From: Deltaproteobacteria bacterium | Lineage (GTDB): Bacteria; Bdellovibrionota; Bacteriovoracia; Bacteriovoracales; Bacteriovoracaceae | Assembly (NCBI GenBank): GCA_006226755.1 | Contig: SBGE01000308.1 | Span: 1-36,250 of the forward strand | Direction: 5' to 3' | DNA: 36,250 nucleotides | In this document: piece by piece, positions 25,053-32,909 of the stretch | How the letters are laid out: each line of letters starts with the position of its first letter | How positions within the stretch are numbered: position 1 is the stretch's first letter | The notes under the pieces: generated by a model | The model's input: only the letters and a program-made list of their open reading frames with translations | Told to the model about the DNA's origin: nothing | Databases searched by the model: none | Program-made: the position numbers and the translations under genes

Positions 25053-25223
25053 GATGGGCTCCTTTTTCTTAAGCTAAAGGATATTTTACGGGATTTCGGA
25101 AAATTTTCATCCTTTTTACAGGATGCCACGAGTCAACACGGATTTCGCATAGTGGTAAAATCAGTATTTGTTTAAAATGGCCTTTTCTCAGCAAAATAAT
25201 GCTCTTTGGTCGGGTCTTACCCA

Positions 25224-25252
25224 TTGAAATGTGAACCCTCTATGGTTACAAT
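25224..25252 (+). promoter_or_regulatory. Promoter of the histone operon
   Basis: TTGAAA (25224-25229), a 17-nt spacer and TACAAT (25247-25252) give five of six matches at both boxes. The leader would be about 34 nt and includes a GGAGG Shine-Dalgarno. This is the best sigma-70-like promoter in the window. Confidence 0.75.
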
Positions 25253-25292
25253 TTCGCATTGTATTTTTGATTCCAAAAATTTGGAGGAATAA

Positions 25293-25514
25293 ATGGAAGT
25301 CGTCAAAAAGACTGATGCTTACGTCATCGTTAAGAAAAGATCTGGAAGATTTGGTGTAAAAAACTCTTCAGGAAAATGGATTAACGGAGAAGAAAAAGTA
25401 AAAATTCTAGTTGAGGCCGGATTGGTTAAAGCTGCTGTTGCAAAGAAGGAAGAACCTGTCGCTGAAGAAACAGCTGAAGCTGCTCCAGCTGAAGAAGCCT
25501 CTGCCGAAGCTTAA
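25293..25514 (+). CDS. Small protein with acidic Ala/Glu-rich tail, upstream of histone
   Basis: A 73-residue protein. Residues 1-48 are a compact basic domain (VVKKTDAYVIVKKRSGRFGVKNSSGKWINGEEKVKILVEAGLVK) with beta-hairpin character. Residues 49-73 are a low-complexity acidic tail of Ala, Glu and Pro. A strong GGAGG precedes the ATG and a good promoter lies upstream. The histone gene follows 53 bp after, before the shared terminator, so both should be on one mRNA. No family with known function is recognised. Acidic tails are common in histone-binding or DNA-mimicking proteins, so a partnership with the histone is possible, but this is only inference. Confidence 0.8.
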   Translation: MEVVKKTDAYVIVKKRSGRFGVKNSSGKWINGEEKVKILVEAGLVKAAVAKKEEPVAEETAEAAPAEEASAEA

Positions 25515-25567
25515 TAAATAACACCATAGATGGTTGTTGATATTTAGATAAAAACAAGAGGTGAATT

Positions 25568-25795
25568 ATGGCTAAGAAAAAAACAACAAAGAAAGCTGCT
25601 CCTAAAGGCAAAAAGAAAGAAATGTTGCTTGTAGGATCTAAAACAAAAGAAGCTCTAAAGGGTAAGGGATACAATGTATCTTCTGATACTCTTGATGCAA
25701 TGAACGAGTACGTATACTGGCTTGTTGATCAAGCTCAAAAAAGATGTGCTGCCAACGGCAGAAAAACCATCAGACCATACGACATCCTAGGTTAA
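25568..25795 (+). CDS. Bacterial histone-fold protein with basic N-terminal tail
   Basis: A 75-residue protein with a Lys-rich tail (residues 1-18) and a histone fold. Helix 1 is about 23-33, helix 2 about 38-63 (SSDTLDAMNEYVYWLVDQAQ), and a very short helix 3 ends the protein at PYDILG. The end of the fold, NGRKTIRPYDI, keeps the R65-T67-D72 spacing of the archaeal histone RxT...D signature. It should dimerise and bind DNA; the related Bd0055 of Bdellovibrio bacteriovorus is a published chromatin protein. The third helix is much shorter than in archaeal histones. An AGAGGTG sequence precedes the ATG, and a strong terminator follows. Confidence 0.85.
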   Translation: MAKKKTTKKAAPKGKKKEMLLVGSKTKEALKGKGYNVSSDTLDAMNEYVYWLVDQAQKRCAANGRKTIRPYDILG

Positions 25796-25816
25796 TTTCT
25801 AGATCATTGTTATATG

Positions 25817-25843
25817 AAACCCGCCTAAGGCGGGTTTTTTTTT
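25817..25843 (+). terminator. Strong Rho-independent terminator after the histone gene
   Basis: AAACCCGCC (25817-25825) pairs with GGCGGGTTT (25829-25837) around a TAA loop, followed by a run of nine T in total. It lies 21 nt after the histone stop. Confidence 0.95.
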
Positions 25844-25918
25844 GTCTTTGTTCATAATACGCTAGTCGAAATCAGGAACATTCAAGATAATGAAGAAAAT
25901 ACTTCAGGGAAATTCTGA

Positions 25919-26695
25919 ATGAAAACTTGTGTTGGCTATTGTCACGCTGAAAATATAAACCTCGACTCTCTCCTGACAAATTCTGATACTGAACTTGTTA
26001 AGCTTAGAGAAGTTGTCTTGATCAAATCAGATCATACCGAGTATTTTTTATTCCCTTATGGAGTCTATGTCGTCTGGGGCGCCAGAGATCATAATGTCGA
26101 AAAGCTCGTTGAGAAGTTTTCACGTGATCCCCTTGAAGAGTACCTAAGACTTACAGATTCTTTCGAGTTTGAATATGGCGAGTCTTCAAAATTGATTGAG
26201 GAAGACCTTATTCAATTACCTGACGAGGATGTAAAAACTCGGCTTTCTATTTCTCACGGTATTGCTCAGTCTCTTAAGCTTTCGCAAATTGAGGATGAGG
26301 TTGTAGCAAAGATCAAGGATCTTTCTCACATTCCAAAAATGTTGAGCGAACAAGGAAAAATTAAAGAGAGTAAAAAGAATATCTCCAAGCTTAGGGGGCA
26401 ACTCTATGAACTCAAGGCCAAGGTGAATTTCAATTTCTCTCTTTTGGATAAGCCTGAATTTTTTTGGGAAAACCCTGAATATGACACTACTTATATTGCA
26501 ACTATAGATTATCTTGAACTTGCTCAGCGGATAGAAGTTCTCAATAAGAAAATGGATGTAGTTGACGAGTTGTTGGCGATTCTAGCAGACGAGCTAAATC
26601 ACCGTCATTCTTCACGGCTAGAGTGGATTATTATTTGGTTGATCGCCTTTGAGTTTTTGATCTTTCTGTTACATGACGTTTTTAAAATTGTTTAA
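25919..26695 (+). CDS. RMD1/YagE (DUF155) family membrane-anchored protein
   Basis: A 258-residue protein of the RMD1/DUF155 family, known in yeast and mitochondria (RMD1, RMND1) and bacteria; its biochemical activity is unclear. Landmarks: the early YFLFPYGVYVVWGA strand, LSISHGIAQSLKLSQIEDEV (residues about 109-128), a coiled-coil-like LRGQLYELKAKVNFNFSLLDKPEFFWENP, and the closing DELNHRHSSRLEWIIIWLIAFEFLIF, which is a C-terminal membrane helix. The tail anchor suggests it sits on the inner membrane with the bulk in the cytoplasm. Its stop touches the stop of the convergent cyclotransferase-like gene. A weak AGGGA precedes the ATG. Confidence 0.85.
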   Translation: MKTCVGYCHAENINLDSLLTNSDTELVKLREVVLIKSDHTEYFLFPYGVYVVWGARDHNVEKLVEKFSRDPLEEYLRLTDSFEFEYGESSKLIEEDLIQLPDEDVKTRLSISHGIAQSLKLSQIEDEVVAKIKDLSHIPKMLSEQGKIKESKKNISKLRGQLYELKAKVNFNFSLLDKPEFFWENPEYDTTYIATIDYLELAQRIEVLNKKMDVVDELLAILADELNHRHSSRLEWIIIWLIAFEFLIFLLHDVFKIV

Positions 26696-27136
26696 TCACC
26701 AGATCCCACGATCAACTTTTCCAAATTGATTCATAAATTCTTGGCATCTTTGAAGAAATTCTCTTCTCTCTTTTCTACTCATAAGTTGCCATTCATCGAG
26801 TGTCCAGACATCTGACGATTGAACCTTCCCAACTTCCTCGGTAAAGATAAAGCAGTTAACAGATTTACCATGGAGGCTAACGGTGATGTTTTTTTTGTCA
26901 TAATCTTGCTCAAAAAAATCAATTCGATCCCAGAATACTTTGGAACTTGAGGTGATAACTGTACCTTTTAGTTTCGTCCCAACTTCTTCGACGAGAATCG
27001 GATAGTCTTCTCCTTCTACACGTCTGGTAGTGTGATCGTCGTACCATGCAAGGCCTAGGCGCTCATAGGGCTCTCCTCCGGCCACGATATCGAGAACATC
27101 CAAATCTTGCAAAGTTCCATAACTAAAAAGGTTCAT
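26696..27136 (-). CDS. Gamma-glutamylcyclotransferase (AIG2/GGCT-like) family protein
   Basis: A 146-residue protein with the family's nucleotide-free substrate pocket motif at the very start: LFSYGTLQ (YGTL at residues 6-9). The candidate catalytic Glu is E76 in DRIDFFEQDYDKK. Family members cyclise gamma-glutamyl amines or peptides to 5-oxoproline, but many bacterial ones have no proven substrate. Length and fold order fit. It is convergent with the RMD1-like gene and divergent from thpR (42 bp apart). Confidence 0.82.
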   Translation of the reverse strand: MNLFSYGTLQDLDVLDIVAGGEPYERLGLAWYDDHTTRRVEGEDYPILVEEVGTKLKGTVITSSSKVFWDRIDFFEQDYDKKNITVSLHGKSVNCFIFTEEVGKVQSSDVWTLDEWQLMSRKERREFLQRCQEFMNQFGKVDRGIW

Positions 27137-27178
27137 TTATCCTTTATAAACTGCTTCAAGCGCTTATACAATGGTGTC

Positions 27179-27700
27179 ATGATCCGACTATTTACAGCAC
27201 TTAAGATACCTGATGATGTCAAAGAAGAGCTTTTGGGACTTAAAGAAAGTATTCCAGGAGCAAAATGGGTAAAAAAGAACAATATTCATCTTACTTTGCA
27301 GTTTATTGGAGAAATTTCGGAAGAGAAATATCACAATCTCAAAGATGAATTGGAAGATGTGCAAATGTCTACTTTTGAACTATCCCTTGGAAAAATAGAT
27401 CGGTTTGGAGAGAAAGTTATCTATGCATCTGTTGATCACTCAGTCGATCTCATGGATCTTCAACAAATGGTAAAAGAGAAAATTGAATCTATAGTTTCAG
27501 TTGAAAAAAAGAAGTTCATCCCACATGTTACTCTCGCCAGATTAAATGAAGTCAGCGTTCACGATCTGGCTGCTTATCTTCAAAGCAATCATGACTACGA
27601 ATCTAGAGAATTTTCAGTTCAGTCATTTTGTCTTTATTCCTCAAAGCTTACAAAAGATGGCCCCATCTATGCTTTGGAGGGAGAATATGAACTCTTTTGA
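27179..27700 (+). CDS. thpR: RNA 2',3'-cyclic phosphodiesterase (ThpR / 2H family)
   Basis: A 173-residue 2H phosphoesterase that opens 2',3'-cyclic phosphates at RNA ends. The two HxTx motifs are H37-L-T39 in NIHLTLQFIG and H116-V-T118 in IPHVTLARL, at the right spacing. The beginning MIRLFTALKIPDD is typical of bacterial ThpR. The track starts at 27107, inside the divergent neighbour; I chose ATG 27179 because the family starts here. No clear Shine-Dalgarno exists. The role in RNA repair or turnover is by family. Confidence 0.87.
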   Translation: MIRLFTALKIPDDVKEELLGLKESIPGAKWVKKNNIHLTLQFIGEISEEKYHNLKDELEDVQMSTFELSLGKIDRFGEKVIYASVDHSVDLMDLQQMVKEKIESIVSVEKKKFIPHVTLARLNEVSVHDLAAYLQSNHDYESREFSVQSFCLYSSKLTKDGPIYALEGEYELF

Positions 27701-27807
27701 GACTGTTGCGTCGCATTCTTTGTAAAAGTACTGTCATTCTAAAACTGTTCAATTGACGATCTTCCATGGAAATGGGGAAATGCCTTCCTTAAACACACGG
27801 GGCCAAA

Positions 27808-28821
27808 ATGAAATTTTTTATACTGATAAGCACATTGCTTGTCTGCCATTCTGTTTTTTCTCAAGATGCAGATTTGTTAGGTAGTGATTTTGAAAATCTA
27901 GATCCTACAACTTCTTTGTCACGCAATAGAACCCAAGTCGTCATGATGGGGAAAGTTGTAAACGGGCAAATTACGATTGCACATTTTAACGACGAGGATT
28001 TGCTTGGATTTGGTGAACAGTTAGGTTTTCCTCGTGATGATGATATGGGAAGAACGGCTGGACTAGTTGTTAATTACAGGCTTCAAACTGATGATGGTTC
28101 AATTGAAGTGGATCTTCAGAATTGGCTTTTTACCAGGTGGACTGGAAACGTCGATAACGAAGATGAACAAATTATAGAAGAGCTTTCGACCATTCAGATT
28201 CGCTCACGGCAATTTATAGATGGAGCTGATAATAAGTGGATTATTATCGGTTTCAGTTTTGCTAATTATATAGAAAGACCTTTTCTCATGGCCTTCCTTC
28301 AAGGCTTTGTACATGACATCAATTCGAATTCTGCAACTAGGTGGAATGTTAATCGTGATGGTAATTCAATTAACTTAGGCGGAATATTCGGCATTGGTGG
28401 CAAGTACGATATTTTAGATCATCGAAGTATCAATATCACAGCTTCTGGTGAACTCGAAATTCAACCCAATACTGACTTTTTGAATTATGGAAATGTCCGA
28501 ATTAGGGCATCGCTCGAACTACGCTGGGCTGCTTGGCAGACGACTGAAACTCCTCTCCTTCGAGTTAAGTTTTTTGCCGAGCAGATCCAGTATTTCAATG
28601 GAGATAGAGGAGGAGTCATCGGTGGAGAACTCTTTCTGGGGTTCAGTCTCGGGAGATTCTTTATTGAACCAGGGCTCTCTGTTACCAGATGGGTATCAAG
28701 GCAGGATGACTTTTATGAAGGTGATGCCTCTTGGAATATGGCCATTTTTATTCGAGTGACAATTGCACAGGATCGGGGTGATCGAGATCGTTATTTGTTT
28801 GAAACGGATGAATTGAATTAA
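27808..28821 (+). CDS. Secreted protein, probable outer-membrane beta-barrel
   Basis: A 337-residue protein with a signal peptide (MKFFILISTLLVCHSVFS, cleavage before QDADL). The mature part is made of alternating amphipathic strands and turns: GLVVNYRLQTDDGSIEVDLQ, IGFSFANYIERP, INLGGIFGIGGKYDI, FFAEQIQYFNGDRG and GELFLGFSLGRFFIEPGLS. This repeated pattern suggests an outer-membrane barrel. The last 25 residues are charged rather than ending in an aromatic, so insertion is uncertain. No family is recognised. A perfect 10-nt palindrome TTCCATGGAA lies upstream at 27762-27771. It overlaps the convergent ybaK-like gene by 4 nt. Confidence 0.75.
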   Translation: MKFFILISTLLVCHSVFSQDADLLGSDFENLDPTTSLSRNRTQVVMMGKVVNGQITIAHFNDEDLLGFGEQLGFPRDDDMGRTAGLVVNYRLQTDDGSIEVDLQNWLFTRWTGNVDNEDEQIIEELSTIQIRSRQFIDGADNKWIIIGFSFANYIERPFLMAFLQGFVHDINSNSATRWNVNRDGNSINLGGIFGIGGKYDILDHRSINITASGELEIQPNTDFLNYGNVRIRASLELRWAAWQTTETPLLRVKFFAEQIQYFNGDRGGVIGGELFLGFSLGRFFIEPGLSVTRWVSRQDDFYEGDASWNMAIFIRVTIAQDRGDRDRYLFETDELN

Positions 28822-29285
28822 TCTTTGGAAAACTGACAAACTTTGTAGTCATTGAGATTGAGATAGTCCTCTGTCTTCATAATGAAAGATTTGGTTAAGA
28901 GTCCTGCGTTGAAACAGATAATTTCATTTTGAACAATTGATTCATCCAAATAGAGATCATAGGGGAGAATCTGTCTTCCAAATGGAGGAAGAGCTCCACT
29001 TTCAACACCTGCTAAATTCATCAATTCTTCATGTGTAGCAAAGCGAAGTTTTTGGCTACCAAGAATCTTTCTTACTTTATTATTGTCAATCTGAAGTGCT
29101 GCAGAAATGACAAAGAGTCTATAGTCCGACTTATCTTTGAAGAGTATCGTTTTCCCACCATACTTGAGTTCTTCTCCTCGAGCCTCGGCCGATTCTTCAC
29201 AGGTTCGAGTTTCATGGTGATCGATTTCTCGGAAATCAATTTGATTTGACTCAAGGAGATGTCTAATTCTTTCAGTTATCGTCAT
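28818..29285 (-). CDS. YbaK/ProX-type aminoacyl-tRNA deacylase
   Basis: A 155-residue protein of the YbaK/ProRS-associated domain family, which removes wrong amino acids from tRNA (for example Cys-tRNA-Pro or Ala-tRNA-Pro). Landmarks: the ELKYGGKTILFKDKSDYRLFVISA strand pair around residues 39-62, the Lys-rich KVRKILGSQKLRFAT, and the family motif GVESGALPPFG (residues 93-103). It is the last gene of the five-gene minus-strand operon; its start overlaps the upstream methyltransferase-like gene by 4 nt. The exact tRNA substrate cannot be told. Confidence 0.85.
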   Translation of the reverse strand: MTITERIRHLLESNQIDFREIDHHETRTCEESAEARGEELKYGGKTILFKDKSDYRLFVISAALQIDNNKVRKILGSQKLRFATHEELMNLAGVESGALPPFGRQILPYDLYLDESIVQNEIICFNAGLLTKSFIMKTEDYLNLNDYKVCQFSKD

Positions 29286-30247
29286 ACTTGAAGTTCTTTA
29301 AGAGGGACTCTTCCTCTTAGAACAAACTCAATCATAGGTTCAGGTTTTGTGATGATTTTTCTGACTTTGCTATCCGGTTCATTGGAAAAACGAAGATGGT
29401 GCCAGGGAATCAGATCTTCATCTGGAGTTAAGATATCGATTATGTTTTGAATCTTTATTTCCATAATAGGATAGGCCGTTGTGAGGTGATTATCTTGAAT
29501 GGAAAACCAGCTATCTTTGGTTGGGATGAGAAATTGCTCACTCTCTTCTTCTATTAAAAAGCACTTAGTTTTATCATCTGATACTTCGAGTAATTCATCA
29601 GCATAATCTTTTTCAAAGCTGGTGACTTGGTAAACAAAAATACCGTCTCTATGTCTTGGACTCTCAGATTCTACAATTTCAGAGAGTTTTAGAGAGTTTC
29701 GTTGACCTTCTAGTAGAGGAATAAGATCACCATGACTTTCAATCGCGATAATAGATGTTCCAATTCTCTTCTTTGCTCGCTGAATTAGTTTTTGAGTTAA
29801 TGGAGTCGAGGGAAGATAAAGGAACATGAAATCGAAATCATCTTGCATTTCGAGGGCATCTCCTGATCTTACTCCATTTGATGGTAAATGAAGAGATCTT
29901 GCAGCTAGTTTCGCCGAGAGAACTCTAGATTCAACTTGTTCAATTCCTGTATATTTAACTTCAGGATAAAGGATTGAGAAAAGAAAAAAGGCCCTGAAGT
30001 ATCCAGCTCCTGGCTCAAAAAAATGAGTACCAGGTTGAGGGCTTAATGTCTCCATCATTGAATAATAGTCTCTGTAACTAGTGAGTAGAGCTCTTGTATC
30101 GAGTCCTGGATAACTATGCTCGAGATCAGAAGAACCTTCTTCAAATGTTAAACCGAAGACTTTATCAAGAAGCTGATCGACCTCTTCAGAGGAGAGGTCT
30201 TGATCATTAAGAATTTCAAGGATTGAGTGCTTTTCTAGTAGTGCCAT
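29282..30247 (-). CDS. SAM-dependent methyltransferase-like protein
   Basis: A 321-residue protein. Residues 75-135 resemble the SAM-binding half of a class I methyltransferase: THFFEPGAGYFRAFFLFSILYP (motif I), YTGIEQVESRVLSAKLAA, then VRSGDALE (motif III) and FDFMFLYLPS. The N-terminal 70 residues are helical and acidic, and the last 110 residues form an extra beta-rich domain (LIEEESEQFLIPTKDSWFSI). Substrate is unknown; DOT1-like or small-molecule methylation are both possible. It overlaps menB by 13 nt and ybaK by 4 nt, so it is certainly in the operon. Whether it methylates anything in quinone synthesis is open; it does not look like MenG/UbiE. Confidence 0.7.
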   Translation of the reverse strand: MALLEKHSILEILNDQDLSSEEVDQLLDKVFGLTFEEGSSDLEHSYPGLDTRALLTSYRDYYSMMETLSPQPGTHFFEPGAGYFRAFFLFSILYPEVKYTGIEQVESRVLSAKLAARSLHLPSNGVRSGDALEMQDDFDFMFLYLPSTPLTQKLIQRAKKRIGTSIIAIESHGDLIPLLEGQRNSLKLSEIVESESPRHRDGIFVYQVTSFEKDYADELLEVSDDKTKCFLIEEESEQFLIPTKDSWFSIQDNHLTTAYPIMEIKIQNIIDILTPDEDLIPWHHLRFSNEPDSKVRKIITKPEPMIEFVLRGRVPLKELQV

Positions 30248-31152
30248 GGGAACCTGGAAAAATCCTGATCTCTCTTCTCTACAAAAGCATTTCTTCCTTC
30301 TACAGCTTCGTCAGTACCATAGGCGAGTCTTGTGGCCTCTCCTGCGAAAAGCTGTTGTCCGACCAATCCATCATCAGTCAGATTGAATCCGAATTTAAGC
30401 ATTCTCATCGCTGTCGGAGATTTAGAGTTCATGATCGCTGCCCATTCGAGAGCCACTTTTTCCAGATCTTTATGAGGAACGACTTTGTTGACCATTCCCA
30501 TTTCAAAAGCTTCTTGAGCAGAATAATTGAGGCCAAGAAAGAATATTTCACGTGCTCGTTTTTGTCCCACCATTTTGGCAAGGTAGGCTGATCCATAACC
30601 AGAGTCAAAACTGGCGACATCAGGATCTGTTTGTTTGAAAATGGCATGTTCTTGGGAGGCAATTGTCATATCGCAGACTACATGGAGAGAGTGTCCTCCT
30701 CCAACTGCCCAACCTGGAACAACGGCCATGACAATCTTTGGCATAAAACGAATCAGTCTTTGAACTTCAAGAATATGAAGCCTACCTAATCTCGCAGCAT
30801 CAATTCTTTCATCACTGGAGCTTTTGTAGTTCTCGTCAGAGCCTTCGTATTTATAACCATCTCGTCCTCTAATTCTCTGGTCTCCACCAGAGCAGAAGGC
30901 CCACCCTCCGTCTTTCGGTGAGGGACCGTTACCAGTCAAAAGAACGACTCCTACATCTGCGGCTTGCCTTGCGTGGTCGAGGGCTTGATAGAGCTCATCG
31001 ACAGTATTTGGTCTAAATGCATTTCGACATTCGGGCCGATTAAAAGCAACTCTTACCGTTCCTTGATGCTTGGCCCGGTGATAGGTGATGTCTTTAAAAT
31101 TAAAACCTTCAATTTCATTCCATTGTTCTGGGTCAAAAATATCACTGACCAT
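30235..31152 (-). CDS. menB: 1,4-dihydroxy-2-naphthoyl-CoA synthase, type II
   Basis: A 305-residue crotonase-fold enzyme that closes the naphthoquinone ring in menaquinone synthesis. The oxyanion hole motif is FCSGGDQRIRG (87-97); GWAVGGGHSLHVVCD (148-161) forms the CoA pocket. QTDPDVASFDSGYGSAYLA carries Asp at 176 where bicarbonate-dependent type I enzymes have Gly, so this is the type II (Asp-dependent) form, like that of Mycobacterium (D185). The C-terminal GLVGQQLFAGEATRLAY is also typical. No other men gene is in the window. It overlaps the globin gene upstream by 11 nt and the methyltransferase-like gene downstream by 13 nt. Confidence 0.93.
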   Translation of the reverse strand: MVSDIFDPEQWNEIEGFNFKDITYHRAKHQGTVRVAFNRPECRNAFRPNTVDELYQALDHARQAADVGVVLLTGNGPSPKDGGWAFCSGGDQRIRGRDGYKYEGSDENYKSSSDERIDAARLGRLHILEVQRLIRFMPKIVMAVVPGWAVGGGHSLHVVCDMTIASQEHAIFKQTDPDVASFDSGYGSAYLAKMVGQKRAREIFFLGLNYSAQEAFEMGMVNKVVPHKDLEKVALEWAAIMNSKSPTAMRMLKFGFNLTDDGLVGQQLFAGEATRLAYGTDEAVEGRNAFVEKRDQDFSRFPWHY

Positions 31153-31546
31153 TTGGTTGCTCCTCTTCAGTTTTATTCATCATATGTGTTGCAAATTGAT
31201 AAAAGGACATGAAAATTTGACGATCCCATGCTTCCGGAAGTTTCATTCCGTCCATAGCGACTCGCATACAGACGAGCCATTGATCTCTTTCGACTTTTCC
31301 AATGGGAAAAGGAAGATGTCTGGCCCGCATTCTGGGATGACCATATTTTTGTATATAGAGATCCGGACCACCAAACCAGCCTGAAAGAAACTCAAATAGT
31401 TTTTCGCGAGCAGTATCAAGACTTTTGGCATGTAGATCTCTAATCACTTTCATATTAGGATTAGAATCCATTTCATCATAAAACCTTTTCACAAGTTTTT
31501 TGACTCCTGACTCTTCTCCAATAATTTGATAAGGCGTTTCTTCCAT
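31142..31546 (-). CDS. glbO: Truncated haemoglobin, group II (TrHbO-like)
   Basis: A 134-residue 2-on-2 globin that binds haem and is linked in other bacteria to O2 handling or NO and peroxide defence. Landmarks: TPYQIIGEESGVKKLVKRFYDEM with the B10 Tyr at 23, FEFLSGWFGGPDLYIQKYGHPRMRARHLPF with proximal His77, and W90 (the group II G8 Trp). The track starts at 31651; I chose ATG 31546, which shares one base with the stop of the FMN reductase gene (TAATG). It lies in a coupled operon between an FMN reductase, its possible electron donor, and menB. The symbol is by family resemblance. Confidence 0.9.
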   Translation of the reverse strand: MEETPYQIIGEESGVKKLVKRFYDEMDSNPNMKVIRDLHAKSLDTAREKLFEFLSGWFGGPDLYIQKYGHPRMRARHLPFPIGKVERDQWLVCMRVAMDGMKLPEAWDRQIFMSFYQFATHMMNKTEEEQPNGQ

Positions 31547-32052
31547 TATTTTCCAGCTAGTCTGATCAACAATCCAACAATCGTATCTGCAGATTCTGGA
31601 TTTAGCTCTTTTTGATTGTTTGTAATAATTGGTCTGGCGAGTACTGTACATCCGACATGCTCAAGTTGTTGTCTCATTGCCTGACAAACTTTCAAACCAC
31701 CGCCACCACTGTGAGTTCCAACGACGGCAACTTTATCATTGAAAGCACCTCTCCAATCACTGCCAGTTCTTGAAACCCAAGCAATGGCATTGTTGACGAT
31801 AGGAGGAATTGAACCATTATATTCAGGAGCACAGAAAATCATGCCTTGTGAGTTACTTAAAATTTCAGTCAACTCTGCTGCTTTTTCTGGTACACCACTT
31901 TTTTCTTGGGGTGGTGTATAGACAGGCATAGGATACTCTTCAAGATTTACCAATACAGGTTTTGCACCCGCATTTGTCACAACTTTTTGAAGTTCTTTGG
32001 CCAGTTTTAGGTTATTTCCAGATGTGGCCGAGATAATTGCAATCTGAGTCAT
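31546..32052 (-). CDS. NADPH-dependent FMN reductase family protein
   Basis: A 168-residue flavodoxin-fold protein of the NAD(P)H:FMN reductase family. The phosphate loop is SATSGNNLKLA (residues 8-18) and the family signature PEYNGSIPPIVNNAIAWVSR is at about 76-95; GTHSGGGGLKVCQAMR follows. It should transfer electrons from NAD(P)H to FMN or quinone-like acceptors. It is the first gene of the operon and has GGAG about 10 nt before its ATG; the truncated haemoglobin gene starts on its stop codon. Reduction of the downstream globin is plausible but inferred from context. Confidence 0.9.
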   Translation of the reverse strand: MTQIAIISATSGNNLKLAKELQKVVTNAGAKPVLVNLEEYPMPVYTPPQEKSGVPEKAAELTEILSNSQGMIFCAPEYNGSIPPIVNNAIAWVSRTGSDWRGAFNDKVAVVGTHSGGGGLKVCQAMRQQLEHVGCTVLARPIITNNQKELNPESADTIVGLLIRLAGK

Positions 32053-32288
32053 ATCTTTATACTCCTTTTTTTTTAGCTCTCTTTTTAAAACAAAGCGAAT
32101 GAATCGTCATCCGCGGAGCTTCTGTGTCAGCTCTTTGTTAAATTTCCTTTCATCTTGTGAGAATCCTTGTATTTTTGGAGGGTTAGAAGCTGTGCATTTT
32201 TTACAAGGATTTGGCCAAATCACTGTTGTTTCCCAAAATCATGGTAGCAATGGCTTATCAGACGGATATTTCTAAAAGGGAGAGAAAA

Positions 32289-32852
32289 ATGAAGACACTC
32301 GTGTTGGCCCTCATGGCCTTACCAATGCTGGCCTTTGGTCAGGAAATTATGCTTGATAAGAAAACAATTGATCTCGGTGCTTTGACTCAAGAAACTAACG
32401 CTGCGGCTAATGAGTTGGTTGCTATTAAAAGAACTGCAAAGACTCCAAAGAAAGTTGTTTTGAAATTCAAGATGAACTACATGGAAAAAAAATGTGTAGA
32501 GTTCGAAACAAAGCAGGAAGATATTCCTGAGTTTACTCAAGTTGTTTGTGTTCCAGGACTTGCTGGACAACATGACTGTGAAGAAAAAGTTTATGCGGGA
32601 CTTTTTAATGCTAAAACAGTTTGTGTAAAAGAAGGACTTGTTAGAAAAACTCTTTCTGAAGAGTTGAAATTGGATTTTGGTGGAGCCGTTGCTTTGTCTC
32701 CATCAGCTACTGAACTTTTCCAAATCAATATCAAGCAAAAGACAATCATGTCAGATGATTTTGAATTGGCCGGTAAAGCTCTAGATGCTGCTTCTCTTTA
32801 TGAAGTTAAGAAGAGTGCATTTGGAAATACTCTTAAGTTCAAAGCAAAATAA
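32289..32852 (+). CDS. Secreted protein of unknown function
   Basis: A 187-residue protein with a signal peptide (MKTLVLALMALPMLAFG). The track starts at 32211, but ATG 32289 follows a GGGAG and begins the signal, so I chose it. The mature protein has four Cys in the middle (KKCVEFET, VVCVPGL, HDCEEKV, KTVCVKE), likely two disulphides. Ile/Val-rich strands alternate with Lys-rich segments, suggesting a beta-sandwich. No family is recognised. A hairpin terminator follows 26 nt downstream of the stop. Confidence 0.72.
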   Translation: MKTLVLALMALPMLAFGQEIMLDKKTIDLGALTQETNAAANELVAIKRTAKTPKKVVLKFKMNYMEKKCVEFETKQEDIPEFTQVVCVPGLAGQHDCEEKVYAGLFNAKTVCVKEGLVRKTLSEELKLDFGGAVALSPSATELFQINIKQKTIMSDDFELAGKALDAASLYEVKKSAFGNTLKFKAK

Positions 32853-32878
32853 TCTGAAAAGAAATTTAATCAATGAAG

Positions 32879-32906
32879 AAGGCTCACTTTATGTGGGCCT
32901 TTTTTT
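32879..32906 (+). terminator. Rho-independent terminator after the 32289-32852 gene
   Basis: AAGGCTCAC (32879-32887) pairs with GTGGGCCTT (32893-32901) with one T-G pair around a TTTAT loop, followed by a run of T. Confidence 0.85.
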
Positions 32907-32909
32907 ATT

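Noticed and set aside
25110-25136. Hairpin in the clpP leader resembling the 19586-19620 arm (CATCC/GGATG, both with AGGATGCCA)
   Set aside because: Short shared string only; no other common structure, likely coincidence.
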